Shown: piece after piece, positions 18,687 through 26,644 of the stretch | Position numbering within the stretch: position 1 is the stretch's first letter | Layout of the letters: each line of letters begins with the position of its first letter | Notes under the pieces: model-generated | What the model was told of the DNA's origin: nothing | The model's input: the letters and a program-made list of their open reading frames with translations, nothing else | The model's database searches: none | Assembly: GCA_035514535.1 (NCBI GenBank) | Contig: DATKAZ010000055.1 | Location: forward strand, 160,075-224,074 | DNA: 64,000 bases | Direction of reading: 5' to 3' | DNA from: XN24 sp035514535 | Lineage (GTDB): Bacteria; Pseudomonadota; Gammaproteobacteria; Steroidobacterales; XN24 | Made by a program: the position numbers and the translations under genes

Positions 18687-19787
18687 CTACAGTCGCATCG
18701 GCATCACGACGTACTTGCAATCCCGGCGCTCCGGATCCTGGATGAGGCAACTGCTCGCTGCATCCCGGAACTCGAGTCGCACGGTGTCCGCATCCAGCGC
18801 CCGCAGGGCCGCGATCAGGTACTCGACGTTGAAGCCGATTTCCATCACGGCACCGTCGTATTGCACCTCGATCTCTTCCTCGGCCTCTTCCTGCTCCGGG
18901 TTGTGCGCCTGGATCGTCACGCTCCCCGGCTTGAGCTCCACGCGGACGCCCTTGTACTTCTCATTCGCCAGGATGCGAATACGGTTGAGGCCGTCCGCCA
19001 GCTGGACTCGGTCTGCCATCATGGGCGCATCACTCTCCTTGGGAATGACGCGCTCGTAGTCCGGGAAGCGCCCGTCGATCAGCTTCGACGTCAGCCGAAT
19101 CCCGCCCAGTGCGACTCGCAGGTGATTGGTGCCGATCTCCAGCGTACATTCGCCCTCGTCCCCGATCAGCCGCTGCAACTCCAGCACGCCTTTGCGGGGC
19201 ACGATGACCTGCTGTGGAGTCGAGTCCGCCCCGTCAATGGGCAGCTCGCACAGCGCCAGGCGGTGCCCGTCCGTGGCGACGCTGCGCACGATCGGTCCGG
19301 CCACTTCCAGCAGCATGCCGTTCAGGTAGTACCGCACATCCTGGTTAGCCATCGAGAACTGTGTTTTCTCGATCAGGCGATGCAACTGCGCCTGTGGGAA
19401 GTTCACGCGCTGCTGTGCCTTGATGTCCTCGACGGTCGGGAATTCCGCCGCAGGCAGCGTCGAGAGGGTAAAGCGGCTGCGGCCGGAGCGCACGGTTACC
19501 TTGTCGCCCGATAACGCAAAACTTACGGCGGCCCCGTCCGGCAGCGCCCGGCAAATGTCAAGGAGCTTGCGGCCGGGGACGGTGATTTCTCCCCCCTTCT
19601 CCACCTGCACCGCGACCGACGCCACCAGCTCCACCTCCAGATCCGTGGCCGTCACAGACAACCCCGCCTGTTCATCCGCCTGAATCAGGATATTCGCGAG
19701 AATCGGCATCGTCTGCCTTCGTTCGACCACCCCGATGACGGCTTGGAGCGGCTCGAGCAGGGTTTCTCTGGGAGCGCTGAACTTCAT
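18687..19787 (-). CDS. dnaN: DNA polymerase III sliding clamp, beta subunit
   Basis: 366 residues, the standard length. It starts MKFSAPRETLLEPLQAV with the family triplet of domains: NILIQADEQAGLSVTATDLEVEL in domain I, FSMANQDVRYYLNGMLLEV in domain II, and the C-terminal KYVVMPMRL that closes the hydrophobic cleft binding polymerase and other clamp partners. The ring tethers Pol III to DNA. It follows dnaA across the putative oriC; an AGGTGG ribosome binding site precedes the ATG. Confidence 0.98.
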   Translation of the reverse strand: MKFSAPRETLLEPLQAVIGVVERRQTMPILANILIQADEQAGLSVTATDLEVELVASVAVQVEKGGEITVPGRKLLDICRALPDGAAVSFALSGDKVTVRSGRSRFTLSTLPAAEFPTVEDIKAQQRVNFPQAQLHRLIEKTQFSMANQDVRYYLNGMLLEVAGPIVRSVATDGHRLALCELPIDGADSTPQQVIVPRKGVLELQRLIGDEGECTLEIGTNHLRVALGGIRLTSKLIDGRFPDYERVIPKESDAPMMADRVQLADGLNRIRILANEKYKGVRVELKPGSVTIQAHNPEQEEAEEEIEVQYDGAVMEIGFNVEYLIAALRALDADTVRLEFRDAASSCLIQDPERRDCKYVVMPMRL

Positions 19788-19831
19788 CGTTCCACCTGTT
19801 AACGACTAATAGAATATAAAGGTATAGAAAA

Positions 19832-19849
19832 CTGTTGTTGTTACTATTA
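19832..19849 (-). promoter_or_regulatory. Candidate DnaA-trio tract next to a DnaA box
   Basis: Read on the minus strand, 14 GC-rich bases after the perfect box at 19864-19872, the sequence runs TAA TAG TAA CAA CAA CAG: six consecutive triplets with a central A, three of them fitting the published DnaA-trio form. This is the layout of a basal unwinding system (box, GC spacer, trios). The call is by eye only. Confidence 0.45.
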
Positions 19850-19863
19850 AGTGCGGCCCGATC

Positions 19864-19872
19864 TGTGGATAA
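19864..19872 (-). promoter_or_regulatory. DnaA box (perfect)
   Basis: TTATCCACA on the minus strand, matching the high-affinity DnaA 9-mer exactly; within the putative oriC. Confidence 0.85.
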
Positions 19873-19962
19873 GTGTAATTTTTATTTATATTTCAAAATG
19901 ATAAAGACAAGGCAACTCGTGTTCTGTTGGTCGTCACGACCCCTCGCAGCCTGTGCACCGCC

Positions 19963-19971
19963 TGTGGACAG
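19963..19971 (-). promoter_or_regulatory. DnaA box (weak)
   Basis: CTGTCCACA on the minus strand, two mismatches from TTATCCACA; likely a low-affinity site if used. Confidence 0.45.
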
Positions 19972-19986
19972 ATTCGCGCGACGAAA

Positions 19987-19995
19987 TTATCCACA
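19987..19995 (+). promoter_or_regulatory. DnaA box (perfect)
   Basis: TTATCCACA on the plus strand, two bases before a second box; the pair sits directly against the dnaA stop codon. Confidence 0.85.
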
Positions 19996-19997
19996 AC

Positions 19998-20006
19998 TTT
20001 TCCACA
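19998..20006 (+). promoter_or_regulatory. DnaA box (one mismatch)
   Basis: TTTTCCACA on the plus strand, one mismatch from consensus, in direct repeat with the box at 19987 and abutting the dnaA stop codon. Confidence 0.65.
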
Positions 20007-21362
20007 TCAAGCCGTAAGGATTCTCAACAGGTTTGCGTAATCTTCGCGAACCCGCGTGTCCGTCTCCCGTAACTCCTTGATTCTTTTGCAGGCATGCAGC
20101 ACAGTCGTGTGGTCCTTGCCGCCGAAGGCATCGCCGATTTCCGGATAGCTTCTCTCCGTCAGTTCCTTGGCCAGCGCCATGGCGATCTGCCGAGGGCGTG
20201 CTACCGCCCTGTTGCGCCGCTTCGACATCAGGTCGGCCACCCGGATCTTGTAATACTGTGCCACCGTTTTCTGGATGTTTTCGATGCTGACGAGGCGATC
20301 CTGCAGCGACAACAGGTCGCCGAGCGCTTTCTTGGCGAATTCCATGGTGATTTCGCGGTTCAGGAACCGCGATGTGGCAATCACGCGGCGCAATGCGCCT
20401 TCCAATTCGCGCACGTTGGAGCGGATTCTCTTGGCGATCAGGAATGCCACCTCGGACGGCAGCGTCACGCCCTCGAGAGTGGCCTTCTTCATGAGGATGG
20501 CCACGCTGGTTTCCAGCTCCGGGGCCTCGATGGCCACAGTGAGTCCCCAGCCGAACCGGGTTTTCAGGCGGTCCTCGAGTCCGTCGACCTCCTTCGGATA
20601 GCGATCGCAGGACAGCACGATCTGCTGCCGCTCCTCGAACAGGGCGTTGAAAGTGTGAAAGAACTCTTCCTGGGAGCGATCCTTGCCCGCGAAGAACTGG
20701 ATATCGTCGATCAACAGCGCGTTCAGCGAGCGGTAGCTGCGCTTGAACTGGTCGATACGGTTGTTCTGCAAGGCCCGGACCATGTCGCTGACGAAGCGCT
20801 CCGAGTGCACGTAGGCCACACGTGCCCCCGGGTTCTTCTCGAGAATGCGGTTGCCGATGGCGTGCATCAGGTGTGTCTTGCCGAGCCCCACGCCGCCATA
20901 GAGGAACAACGGGTTGTATGACCCTCCGGGGTTTTCCGCCACCTGGAAGGCGCCCGCCCGGGCCAGCTGGTTGCTTTTGCCCTCGACGAAGCCGTCGAAT
21001 GAAAAATCGGGATTCAGCCGGGCGCCGGTGACGTATTCGCCGCGCGCCTGCGCCGCCGCGCGCGCTGCACCGTTCGGCACGGGAGGCGCCGCCAGGGGTG
21101 CGGCGGCGCCTCCCTGGATACGCGTGCCCACGTCGATAGATACTTCTAACGGGCCGCGGCCCCCGTTGCCGTCGTGCGCCAGTTCCCGGATGCGCTCGAG
21201 GCAGTTCTGCCGGAGCCACGCGACGACGTAGGGATTCGGTGCCAGCAGGCGCAGGGCACCGCCCTCGCTGACCGCCTGCAACGGCGCAACGTACGTATTG
21301 AACTGGTCCGGAGACAGTTCATTGCGAAGCTTGATGAGACATTGGTGCCAGACGGCCGCCAC
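20007..21362 (-). CDS. dnaA: Chromosomal replication initiator protein DnaA
   Basis: 451 residues from a GTG start at 21362, preceded by AGGA at a good distance; this start puts the conserved W-x-Q-C-L helix of domain I (VWHQCLIKLRNEL) at residue 4, as in E. coli DnaA. Domain III has Walker A GGVGLGKTHLMHAIGN, Walker B LLIDDIQFF and sensor segments FGWGLTVAIEAPELET. Domain IV ends with the DnaA-box-binding signature GGKDHTTVLHACKRI. The linker domain II is short. It opens oriC and regulates its own gene; a perfect DnaA box overlaps its predicted promoter. Confidence 0.97.
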   Translation of the reverse strand: MAAVWHQCLIKLRNELSPDQFNTYVAPLQAVSEGGALRLLAPNPYVVAWLRQNCLERIRELAHDGNGGRGPLEVSIDVGTRIQGGAAAPLAAPPVPNGAARAAAQARGEYVTGARLNPDFSFDGFVEGKSNQLARAGAFQVAENPGGSYNPLFLYGGVGLGKTHLMHAIGNRILEKNPGARVAYVHSERFVSDMVRALQNNRIDQFKRSYRSLNALLIDDIQFFAGKDRSQEEFFHTFNALFEERQQIVLSCDRYPKEVDGLEDRLKTRFGWGLTVAIEAPELETSVAILMKKATLEGVTLPSEVAFLIAKRIRSNVRELEGALRRVIATSRFLNREITMEFAKKALGDLLSLQDRLVSIENIQKTVAQYYKIRVADLMSKRRNRAVARPRQIAMALAKELTERSYPEIGDAFGGKDHTTVLHACKRIKELRETDTRVREDYANLLRILTA

Positions 21363-21404
21363 GTTGCGTCCTGCGCTCGAGGAATCCCGGGAGAAGTGCT
21401 GCAG

Positions 21405-21433
21405 TCTATATTGCCCGGCCGGGGTTATCCACA
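21405..21433 (-). promoter_or_regulatory. Candidate dnaA promoter overlapping a DnaA box
   Basis: On the minus strand TGTGGA (21433-21428) and TATAGA (21410-21405) are 17 bp apart and read towards dnaA, 43 bp before its GTG. The -35 region is part of a DnaA box, which would allow autorepression. The -35 match is weak, so the call rests on spacing and position. Confidence 0.5.
21425..21433 (+). promoter_or_regulatory. DnaA box (perfect) between dnaA and rpmH
   Basis: TTATCCACA exactly, 35 bp upstream of the rpmH promoter -35 and covering the candidate dnaA -35. It could serve in autoregulation or as part of a second origin cluster. Confidence 0.8.
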
Positions 21434-21467
21434 GGGCGGCAGCCGGCGCTGCGGGGCGCGGATCCGG

Positions 21468-21496
21468 TTGACACCCGGGGGGGTCGCGCGTACGAT
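21468..21496 (+). promoter_or_regulatory. rpmH promoter (sigma-70 type)
   Basis: A perfect -35 TTGACA (21468-21473), 17-bp spacer and -10 TACGAT (21491-21496) lie about 65 bp before the rpmH start. This is the best sigma-70 match seen in the window and probably drives rpmH-rnpA-yidD-yidC. Confidence 0.8.
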
Positions 21497-21561
21497 TTCC
21501 CGTCTTTTTGGCAGGTCCCAGCCGGGGCCGCTTGCAGCATCCTTCGGACGGAATCAGCACG

Positions 21562-21696
21562 ATGAAACGCACCTATCAACCGAGCAATCTGAAACGCAAG
21601 CGGACACACGGATTCCGTGCCCGCATGGCCACCAAGAACGGCCGGCTCGTGCTGTCCCGCCGGCGCGCCAAGGGGCGTGTCCGGCTCGCGGTCTGA
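21562..21696 (+). CDS. rpmH: 50S ribosomal protein L34
   Basis: 44 residues, highly basic, starting MKRTYQPSNLKRKRTHGF and ending GRVRLAV. This is the near-invariant bacterial L34 sequence. The start at 21562 is fixed by family conservation. It heads the rpmH-rnpA-yidD-yidC operon, divergent from dnaA, and overlaps the predicted rnpA start. Confidence 0.98.
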   Translation: MKRTYQPSNLKRKRTHGFRARMATKNGRLVLSRRRAKGRVRLAV

Positions 21697-22102
21697 GGGC
21701 CGGCGCGCGAGCACCATCGTCAGGGACACAGCGGCCGGGTCGGAGGGCTTTTCGCCAGCGCAACGCCTGCTGTCTCCGGTCGACTTCACGCGGGTACTCG
21801 GCTCGGGCCGTCGCAGCAGCGACGCCTTGTTCAGTGTCGTCGCGATCCCCGGCCCGGGACCAGGGGCCCGCCTCGGCCTCGCCATCTCCAGAAAAGTCTC
21901 CAGGTCGGCCGTACAGCGCAACCGGATCAAGCGCGTCGTGAGAGAATGTTTCCGCAAGCAAGGCACACGCCTCCCAGCGCTCGATATCATCGTGATGGCG
22001 CGTCCGGGTGCCGCCGAATGCGATAATCACCGGCTGGCCACCAGCATCGAAGCACTGCTCGAACGGACGACACGCATATGCGAAGCATCGCGATCTTCCT
22101 GA
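21677..22102 (+). CDS. rnpA: Ribonuclease P protein component
   Basis: About 141 residues from a GTG at 21677 that lies inside the end of rpmH (20-bp overlap). No ATG occurs between there and the conserved FSPAQRLLSPVDFTRVL, so a GTG within rpmH is the most economical start, though not certain. The RNR motif region SRSAVQRNRIKRVVRECFRKQ identifies the RNase P protein, which with the catalytic RNA (rnpB, not in window) matures tRNA 5' ends. Its 3' end overlaps yidD by 25 bp. Overlap with rpmH is known in other bacteria. Confidence 0.93.
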   Translation: MSGSRSEGRRASTIVRDTAAGSEGFSPAQRLLSPVDFTRVLGSGRRSSDALFSVVAIPGPGPGARLGLAISRKVSRSAVQRNRIKRVVRECFRKQGTRLPALDIIVMARPGAAECDNHRLATSIEALLERTTRICEASRSS

Positions 22103-22305
22103 TCCGCGGCTACCAGCTGCTGCTGAGCCCCCTGCTCGGCAACAACTGCCGTTTTCACCCCACCTGCTCGGAATTTGCCGTCGAAGCGATTCGGACCCAG
22201 GGTTTCGCGCGCGGCCTGTGGCTCGCGCTCCGCCGGATAGGTCGTTGTCATCCCTGGGGCGGCGCGGGCCACGATCCGGTGCCGCCGCGCCGGCCGGTTG
22301 CCTGA
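22078..22305 (+). CDS. yidD: Membrane protein insertion efficiency factor YidD
   Basis: 75 residues. The family core is intact: IRGYQLLLSPLLGNNCRFHPTCSEFAVEAI and WLALRRIGRCHPWGGAGHDPVP. It is a small membrane-associated protein thought to aid YidC/Sec insertion. The start overlaps rnpA by 25 bp, and yidC begins 17 bp after its stop, the usual order. Confidence 0.96.
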   Translation: MRSIAIFLIRGYQLLLSPLLGNNCRFHPTCSEFAVEAIRTQGFARGLWLALRRIGRCHPWGGAGHDPVPPRRPVA

Positions 22306-22322
22306 GGACTCCCGGGACCCCC

Positions 22323-23996
22323 ATGGATAACCAACGAATCTTCCTGTGGATCGCCCTGGCGCTGGTCGTGTGGTTGAACTACACCGCATTCGTGCAATAC
22401 CAGAGCCAGTTGCCGGCAGCGACTCCGTCGCACGAGGCGGTGGACGAAACGGCTGCCCCGGGCCTGCCCGAGCCCATGCCGGCCCCGAACTTGCCGACCA
22501 CTGAAGACATCCCGGCGCCGCCCGGCGTGGAAGGCCCGCTGGCCGCGCCGGTTGAAACGGCGCAACCGGCCGAGCGCCCCATCCGCGTGACGACCGACGT
22601 GCTGGAAGTCGAGATCAGTCCGCGCGGCGGCGACCTGGTTTCCGCCGTCCTGCCCGAGTACCCGGTGCACAAGAACCAGCCGGACGTGCCGATCCAGTTG
22701 CTCGACGCCTCGCCGGCCGCCCTGTACGTGCTGCGCACGGGGCTGACTGCTACCGTGCCCGATGTTTCCACCCGGCCTGACACCTTGTTCGTCGCGCCGG
22801 CCATGGAATTCAGCCTCGCACCCGGCGAAGACATGCTTGAAGTGCCGCTGACGGTGCAGCTCGACGGCGGCGTGACGGTCAAGAAGATTTACCGGTTCCG
22901 GCGCGGCAGTTATGCGCTTGAGCTCGAGCAGGAAGTCCGCAACGGCCGGGACGAACCCTGGACAGGCGCAAGCTACCTGCAGATCCGTCGACTGCACGAC
23001 CCGCCCGGGCGCAGCTTGACGAATGTCGAGAGCTACTCCTTCCGTGGCCCGGTGACCTTCAACGGCGAGAAGTACGAGAAACACGACGCAGGAGACCTGG
23101 TCGGCTCGCGCCTCGAGTTCACGTCAGACGGCGGCTGGATCGCGTCGATCCAGCATCACTTCCTCGCCGCCGCGATCCCGGCGGGGCGCGCGCAATTCAC
23201 CGCGGCCGCGGCACCGGACGGCGTCTATACCCTGACCGCGGTGGGGATGCCGGAGTCTGTCGCGCCCGGCGCATCCATGACCTTCCGCGATCAGCTGTTC
23301 GTCGGGCCCAAGCTGCAGGAACAGCTCGAGGCCACTGCGCCCAGGCTGAGACTCACGGTCGATTACGGTTGGCTGACGGTCATCTCGCAGCCGCTGTTCT
23401 GGGTGCTGTCGAAGATCCACGGCCTGGTCGGCAACTGGGGATGGGCGATCATCCTGATGACGGTCCTCATCAAGGCGGTCTTCTACAAGCTGTCCGAGAC
23501 CAGCGGCAAGTCGATGGCCAAGATGCGCAAGCTGCAGCCGCGCATGAAGGCGCTGCAGGAGCGCTACGCCGACGACCGCCAGAAGCTCTCGCAGGCGATG
23601 ATGGACCTGTACAAGAAGGAGAAGGTCAATCCGGCCGCGGGCTGCCTGCCGATTCTCGTGCAGATGCCGGTATTCCTCGCGCTGTACTGGGTGCTGCTCG
23701 AGAGTGTCGAGATGCGCCAGGCGCCGTTCATGCTGTGGATCACCGATCTGTCCGTGCGCGACCCGCTGTTCATTCTGCCGCTGCTGATGGGTGTGACGAT
23801 GTTCATCCAGCAGAAGCTGAACCCGGCACCACCGGACCCGATGCAGGCGAAGATCATGCAATTCTTGCCGGTGATCTTCACCGTGTTCTTCGCATTCTTT
23901 CCGGCGGGGCTGGTGCTCTACTGGTTCGTCAACAACCTGTTGGCGATCACGCAACAATGGCACATCAACAAGGTCGTGGAGCGGGGCGCCGCCTAG
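22323..23996 (+). CDS. yidC: Membrane protein insertase YidC
   Basis: 557 residues from ATG 22323 (MDNQRIFLWIALALVVWLN). Gram-negative form: N-terminal transmembrane anchor, a Pro/Ala-rich linker, the large periplasmic beta-sandwich domain (about 60-345), then the conserved five-helix insertase core containing KMRKLQPRMKALQERYADD, the hydrophilic-groove helix region and WHINKVV near the end. It inserts proteins into the inner membrane alone or with SecYEG. Its stop codon overlaps the stop of the convergent hydrolase-OsmC gene in the shared tetranucleotide CTAG. Confidence 0.97.
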   Translation: MDNQRIFLWIALALVVWLNYTAFVQYQSQLPAATPSHEAVDETAAPGLPEPMPAPNLPTTEDIPAPPGVEGPLAAPVETAQPAERPIRVTTDVLEVEISPRGGDLVSAVLPEYPVHKNQPDVPIQLLDASPAALYVLRTGLTATVPDVSTRPDTLFVAPAMEFSLAPGEDMLEVPLTVQLDGGVTVKKIYRFRRGSYALELEQEVRNGRDEPWTGASYLQIRRLHDPPGRSLTNVESYSFRGPVTFNGEKYEKHDAGDLVGSRLEFTSDGGWIASIQHHFLAAAIPAGRAQFTAAAAPDGVYTLTAVGMPESVAPGASMTFRDQLFVGPKLQEQLEATAPRLRLTVDYGWLTVISQPLFWVLSKIHGLVGNWGWAIILMTVLIKAVFYKLSETSGKSMAKMRKLQPRMKALQERYADDRQKLSQAMMDLYKKEKVNPAAGCLPILVQMPVFLALYWVLLESVEMRQAPFMLWITDLSVRDPLFILPLLMGVTMFIQQKLNPAPPDPMQAKIMQFLPVIFTVFFAFFPAGLVLYWFVNNLLAITQQWHINKVVERGAA

Positions 23997-25222
23997 TCGA
24001 GCCGGGTCTCGATGCGGACTTCGGCATTCAGGGTGCGGTGTACCGGGCACTTGTCGGCGATCTCGAGCACGCGCGCGCGCTGGTCCGCGTCCAGCGTGCC
24101 GTCGACACGCAACGTGCGGCGGAAACGATCGATCCTGCCGCCCTGCGTCTCGCAAGCGGCGCAATCCTCGGCATGAATGCGGTCGTGGCGGACCGTCACG
24201 GCAATTTCCGTGGCTGGCCACTTCTTGCGGGCAAGATACATCTGCAGCGTCATCCCGGTGCAGGCGGCCAGCGCTGCACCAAGCAGGTCGTATGGCGAGG
24301 GACCCTCGCCATTGCCGCCGACCGACGACGGCTCGTCGGCGATGATCGGGTGGCCCGCGACGCACAGTTCGGTGCGGAAGCCATCCATGCGCGTGAGGCC
24401 GTGGATGTCTTCGTCGAGCTGATCACGCTCTTCGTCACGGGGCGGGCGGTCCGCGGGTGCGTGCGGCAGGTATTTCGAGGCCCACGCGGCGATTACCTCG
24501 GCCGCATAACGCGCATCGTCGGCACTCGACAGCAGGTGATCGGCACGATCGAGGCTGATAAAGCTTTTCGGATGCATTGCGTGCCGGAACAGTTCGGCGG
24601 CGTTCTCGATAGCCACGATCTTGTCGAGCGGCGAATGCAGCACGAGCAATGCGCGTCCCAGTTCGCGCACGGACTCCGGCAGCGCCTGGGCGCGGATGTC
24701 CTCGATGAACTGGCGGCGGATGACGAATGGGCGACCGCCCAGGTCGACCGTTCCCTCGCCTTCGCGCATGATGGCATCGCGGCCGTCCCCCAGGAGTTGC
24801 TCCACGTGATCCGCCCTTGCCGGCGCGCCGATCGTCGCGATCGCGACGCAATCGTCGATCCGCGTGGCAGCCTCGAGCGCCGCGGTGCCGCCCAGCGAAT
24901 GCCCGATCAGCATCCTGACGGGCCCCTCGTTGGTGCGCAGCCAGTCCGCGGCTGCGACCAAATCGTCGATATTGCTCGAGAAGTTCGTGTCGGCAAAGTC
25001 TCCGGCGCTCTCGCCGAGGCCGGTGAAATCGAAGCGCAGCACGCCGAACCCTCGTTCCGCCAGCGCGCGGGATATGCGCGCGGCCGCCGCGAGGCTCTTG
25101 CCGCAAGTGAAGCAATGCGCGAACAACGCCCAGGCTTGCGGGGCCGCGGCCGCCGGCCGTGCGATCCGGCCAACCAGCATGTTCCCGTCGGTCCCTGCGA
25201 AGCGAATTTTTTCCTCGGTCAT
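23993..25222 (-). CDS. Bifunctional alpha/beta hydrolase - OsmC family protein
   Basis: 409 residues from ATG 25222 with GGAGGA six bases upstream. Residues about 1-255 are an alpha/beta hydrolase: nucleophile elbow GHSLGG, oxyanion region AHCFTCGK, and a C-terminal Asp/His pair around SPLDKIV and DRADHLL. Residues about 270-409 are an OsmC/Ohr-like domain with DLLGAALAACTGMTL (first peroxidatic cysteine) and DKCPVHRTL (second), so the two cysteines of the thiol-peroxidase pair are both present. Fused forms of this kind are known in proteobacteria; the substrate of the hydrolase half is unknown. Convergent with yidC with overlapping stops, and the gene lies within the otherwise conserved yidC-mnmE stretch. 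Confidence 0.88.
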   Translation of the reverse strand: MTEEKIRFAGTDGNMLVGRIARPAAAAPQAWALFAHCFTCGKSLAAAARISRALAERGFGVLRFDFTGLGESAGDFADTNFSSNIDDLVAAADWLRTNEGPVRMLIGHSLGGTAALEAATRIDDCVAIATIGAPARADHVEQLLGDGRDAIMREGEGTVDLGGRPFVIRRQFIEDIRAQALPESVRELGRALLVLHSPLDKIVAIENAAELFRHAMHPKSFISLDRADHLLSSADDARYAAEVIAAWASKYLPHAPADRPPRDEERDQLDEDIHGLTRMDGFRTELCVAGHPIIADEPSSVGGNGEGPSPYDLLGAALAACTGMTLQMYLARKKWPATEIAVTVRHDRIHAEDCAACETQGGRIDRFRRTLRVDGTLDADQRARVLEIADKCPVHRTLNAEVRIETRLD

Positions 25223-25278
25223 GATGTCCTCCACGGCTTGTTCCTGGCGCTGTTCCTCAACAGGCCCGGTATTGTTCC

Positions 25279-26631
25279 ATGAGCTTACAGGGCGACACCG
25301 ATACGATCGCGGCCCCCGCCACGCCCCCCGGGCGCGCGGGCGTCGGCATTGTCAGGATGTCGGGGCCGCGGGCCTTCGAGTTGGCCAGCCTGGTCGCCGG
25401 CCGCTTGCCGCCGCCCCGCCAGGCCGCGCTACGCGCCCTGTGTGACGAATCCGGCGAGATCCTCGATCGCGGCCTCGTGTTGTCGTTCCCGGCGCCGCAC
25501 TCTTTCACGGGCGAAGATACGGTGGAATTCCACCTGCACGGCAGTCCCGTGCTGACCGGCCTGCTGCTGCGGCACCTCGTGTCTCTGGGTGCGCGCGAGG
25601 CGGGGCCCGGCGAATTCACCAGGCGGGCATTCATCAACGGACGCATGGACCTTGCGCAGGCGGAGGCCGTTGCGGACCTGATCGAGAGCAGCTCGGCCGA
25701 AGCGGCGAGGGCGGCGATGCGGTCCCTGGCGGGCGAGTTCTCGGCTGTGGTCGAAGAGCTGGCGGAGGCGCTGGTGCGCCTCCGGGTACGGCTTGAGGCC
25801 GGCCTGGATTTTCCCGATGAAGGCATTGATCACGTCGATGATCCGGGGGCGGCCGAAGAAGCGGCCGCAATGTTGTCGCGGCTGGAGATGCTGCGCGGGG
25901 CCGCGGCCCGGGGCCGGGTGTTGCGCGACGGGCTCACGCTCGTCATCGCCGGCGCGCCCAATGCCGGCAAGTCAAGCCTGCTCAACCGGCTGGCCGGCTA
26001 TGAGGCGGCCATCGTCACCGATGAGGCGGGAACCACCCGTGACATGGTCCGGGAGGACATCATCATCGACGGAATGCCCGTGCGCGTGACGGACACCGCC
26101 GGCCTGCGTGTCGCGGCGAACCGCATCGAGGAGGAGGGTATCCGCCGTGCGCGGCAGGCCATGGCGCAGGCCGACCTGGTCCTGCTGGTACGGGATGGTG
26201 CCGCGGCGCCCATGCCAAGCCAGGCCGCGGAGCTGCCGCGCGGCATCCCGGTAGTGCACGTGCTGAACAAGATCGATCTGGTGGATGTCCCGGCCGGCCT
26301 GGCTCTCGGCGGCGACGGCCGGACCGAACTGCGATTATCGGCCCTGACGGGCGCGGGCGTGGACCTGTTGCGAACCCACCTGAAGGAGCGGGCCGGCTAC
26401 ACGGGGGAGGCCGGGGGCGCGTATGCCGCGCGCCGACGCCACCTGGATGCGCTCGAGCGGGCGGCCGACCACCTGGGTATGGCGCATGGGCAATTGGCGG
26501 CGGGAGCGCTGGTCGAGCTGGCCGCCGAAGAGCTGCGCCTGGCTCACCAGGCGCTGGCGGAGATCACCGGCGAATTCACTACCGAGGACTTGCTCGGGAA
26601 GATCTTCAGCGAGTTTTGTATCGGCAAGTAG
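25279..26631 (+). CDS. mnmE: tRNA uridine-5-carboxymethylaminomethyl(34) synthesis GTPase MnmE
   Basis: 450 residues. An N-terminal formyl-THF-binding domain (TIAAPATPPGRAGVGIVRMSG) is followed by helical and G domains with P-loop GAPNAGKSSLLN, G2/G3 EAGTTRDMV and DTAGLR, and G4 NKID. The protein ends in the invariant FCIGK, whose cysteine is catalytic. With MnmG it installs the cmnm5 modification at U34 of several tRNAs. The partner mnmG is 3.3 kb downstream, separated by a diguanylate cyclase and a TIR protein gene. Confidence 0.97.
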   Translation: MSLQGDTDTIAAPATPPGRAGVGIVRMSGPRAFELASLVAGRLPPPRQAALRALCDESGEILDRGLVLSFPAPHSFTGEDTVEFHLHGSPVLTGLLLRHLVSLGAREAGPGEFTRRAFINGRMDLAQAEAVADLIESSSAEAARAAMRSLAGEFSAVVEELAEALVRLRVRLEAGLDFPDEGIDHVDDPGAAEEAAAMLSRLEMLRGAAARGRVLRDGLTLVIAGAPNAGKSSLLNRLAGYEAAIVTDEAGTTRDMVREDIIIDGMPVRVTDTAGLRVAANRIEEEGIRRARQAMAQADLVLLVRDGAAAPMPSQAAELPRGIPVVHVLNKIDLVDVPAGLALGGDGRTELRLSALTGAGVDLLRTHLKERAGYTGEAGGAYAARRRHLDALERAADHLGMAHGQLAAGALVELAAEELRLAHQALAEITGEFTTEDLLGKIFSEFCIGK

Positions 26632-26644
26632 CGGTACGCCGCGG

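Larger units (their letters stand above)
19788..20006. other. Putative replication origin oriC (dnaA-dnaN intergenic)
   Basis: The 219 bp between dnaA and dnaN contain four DnaA-box-like 9-mers and two markedly AT-rich tracts (about 19798-19850 and 19873-19915) in an otherwise GC-rich chromosome. Gene context (rpmH/dnaA/dnaN/recF/gyrB) is that of a bacterial origin. The AT-rich tracts are candidate unwinding elements. A further perfect DnaA box lies upstream of dnaA at 21425, so a second, cooperating cluster in the dnaA-rpmH gap is possible. Confidence 0.8.
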
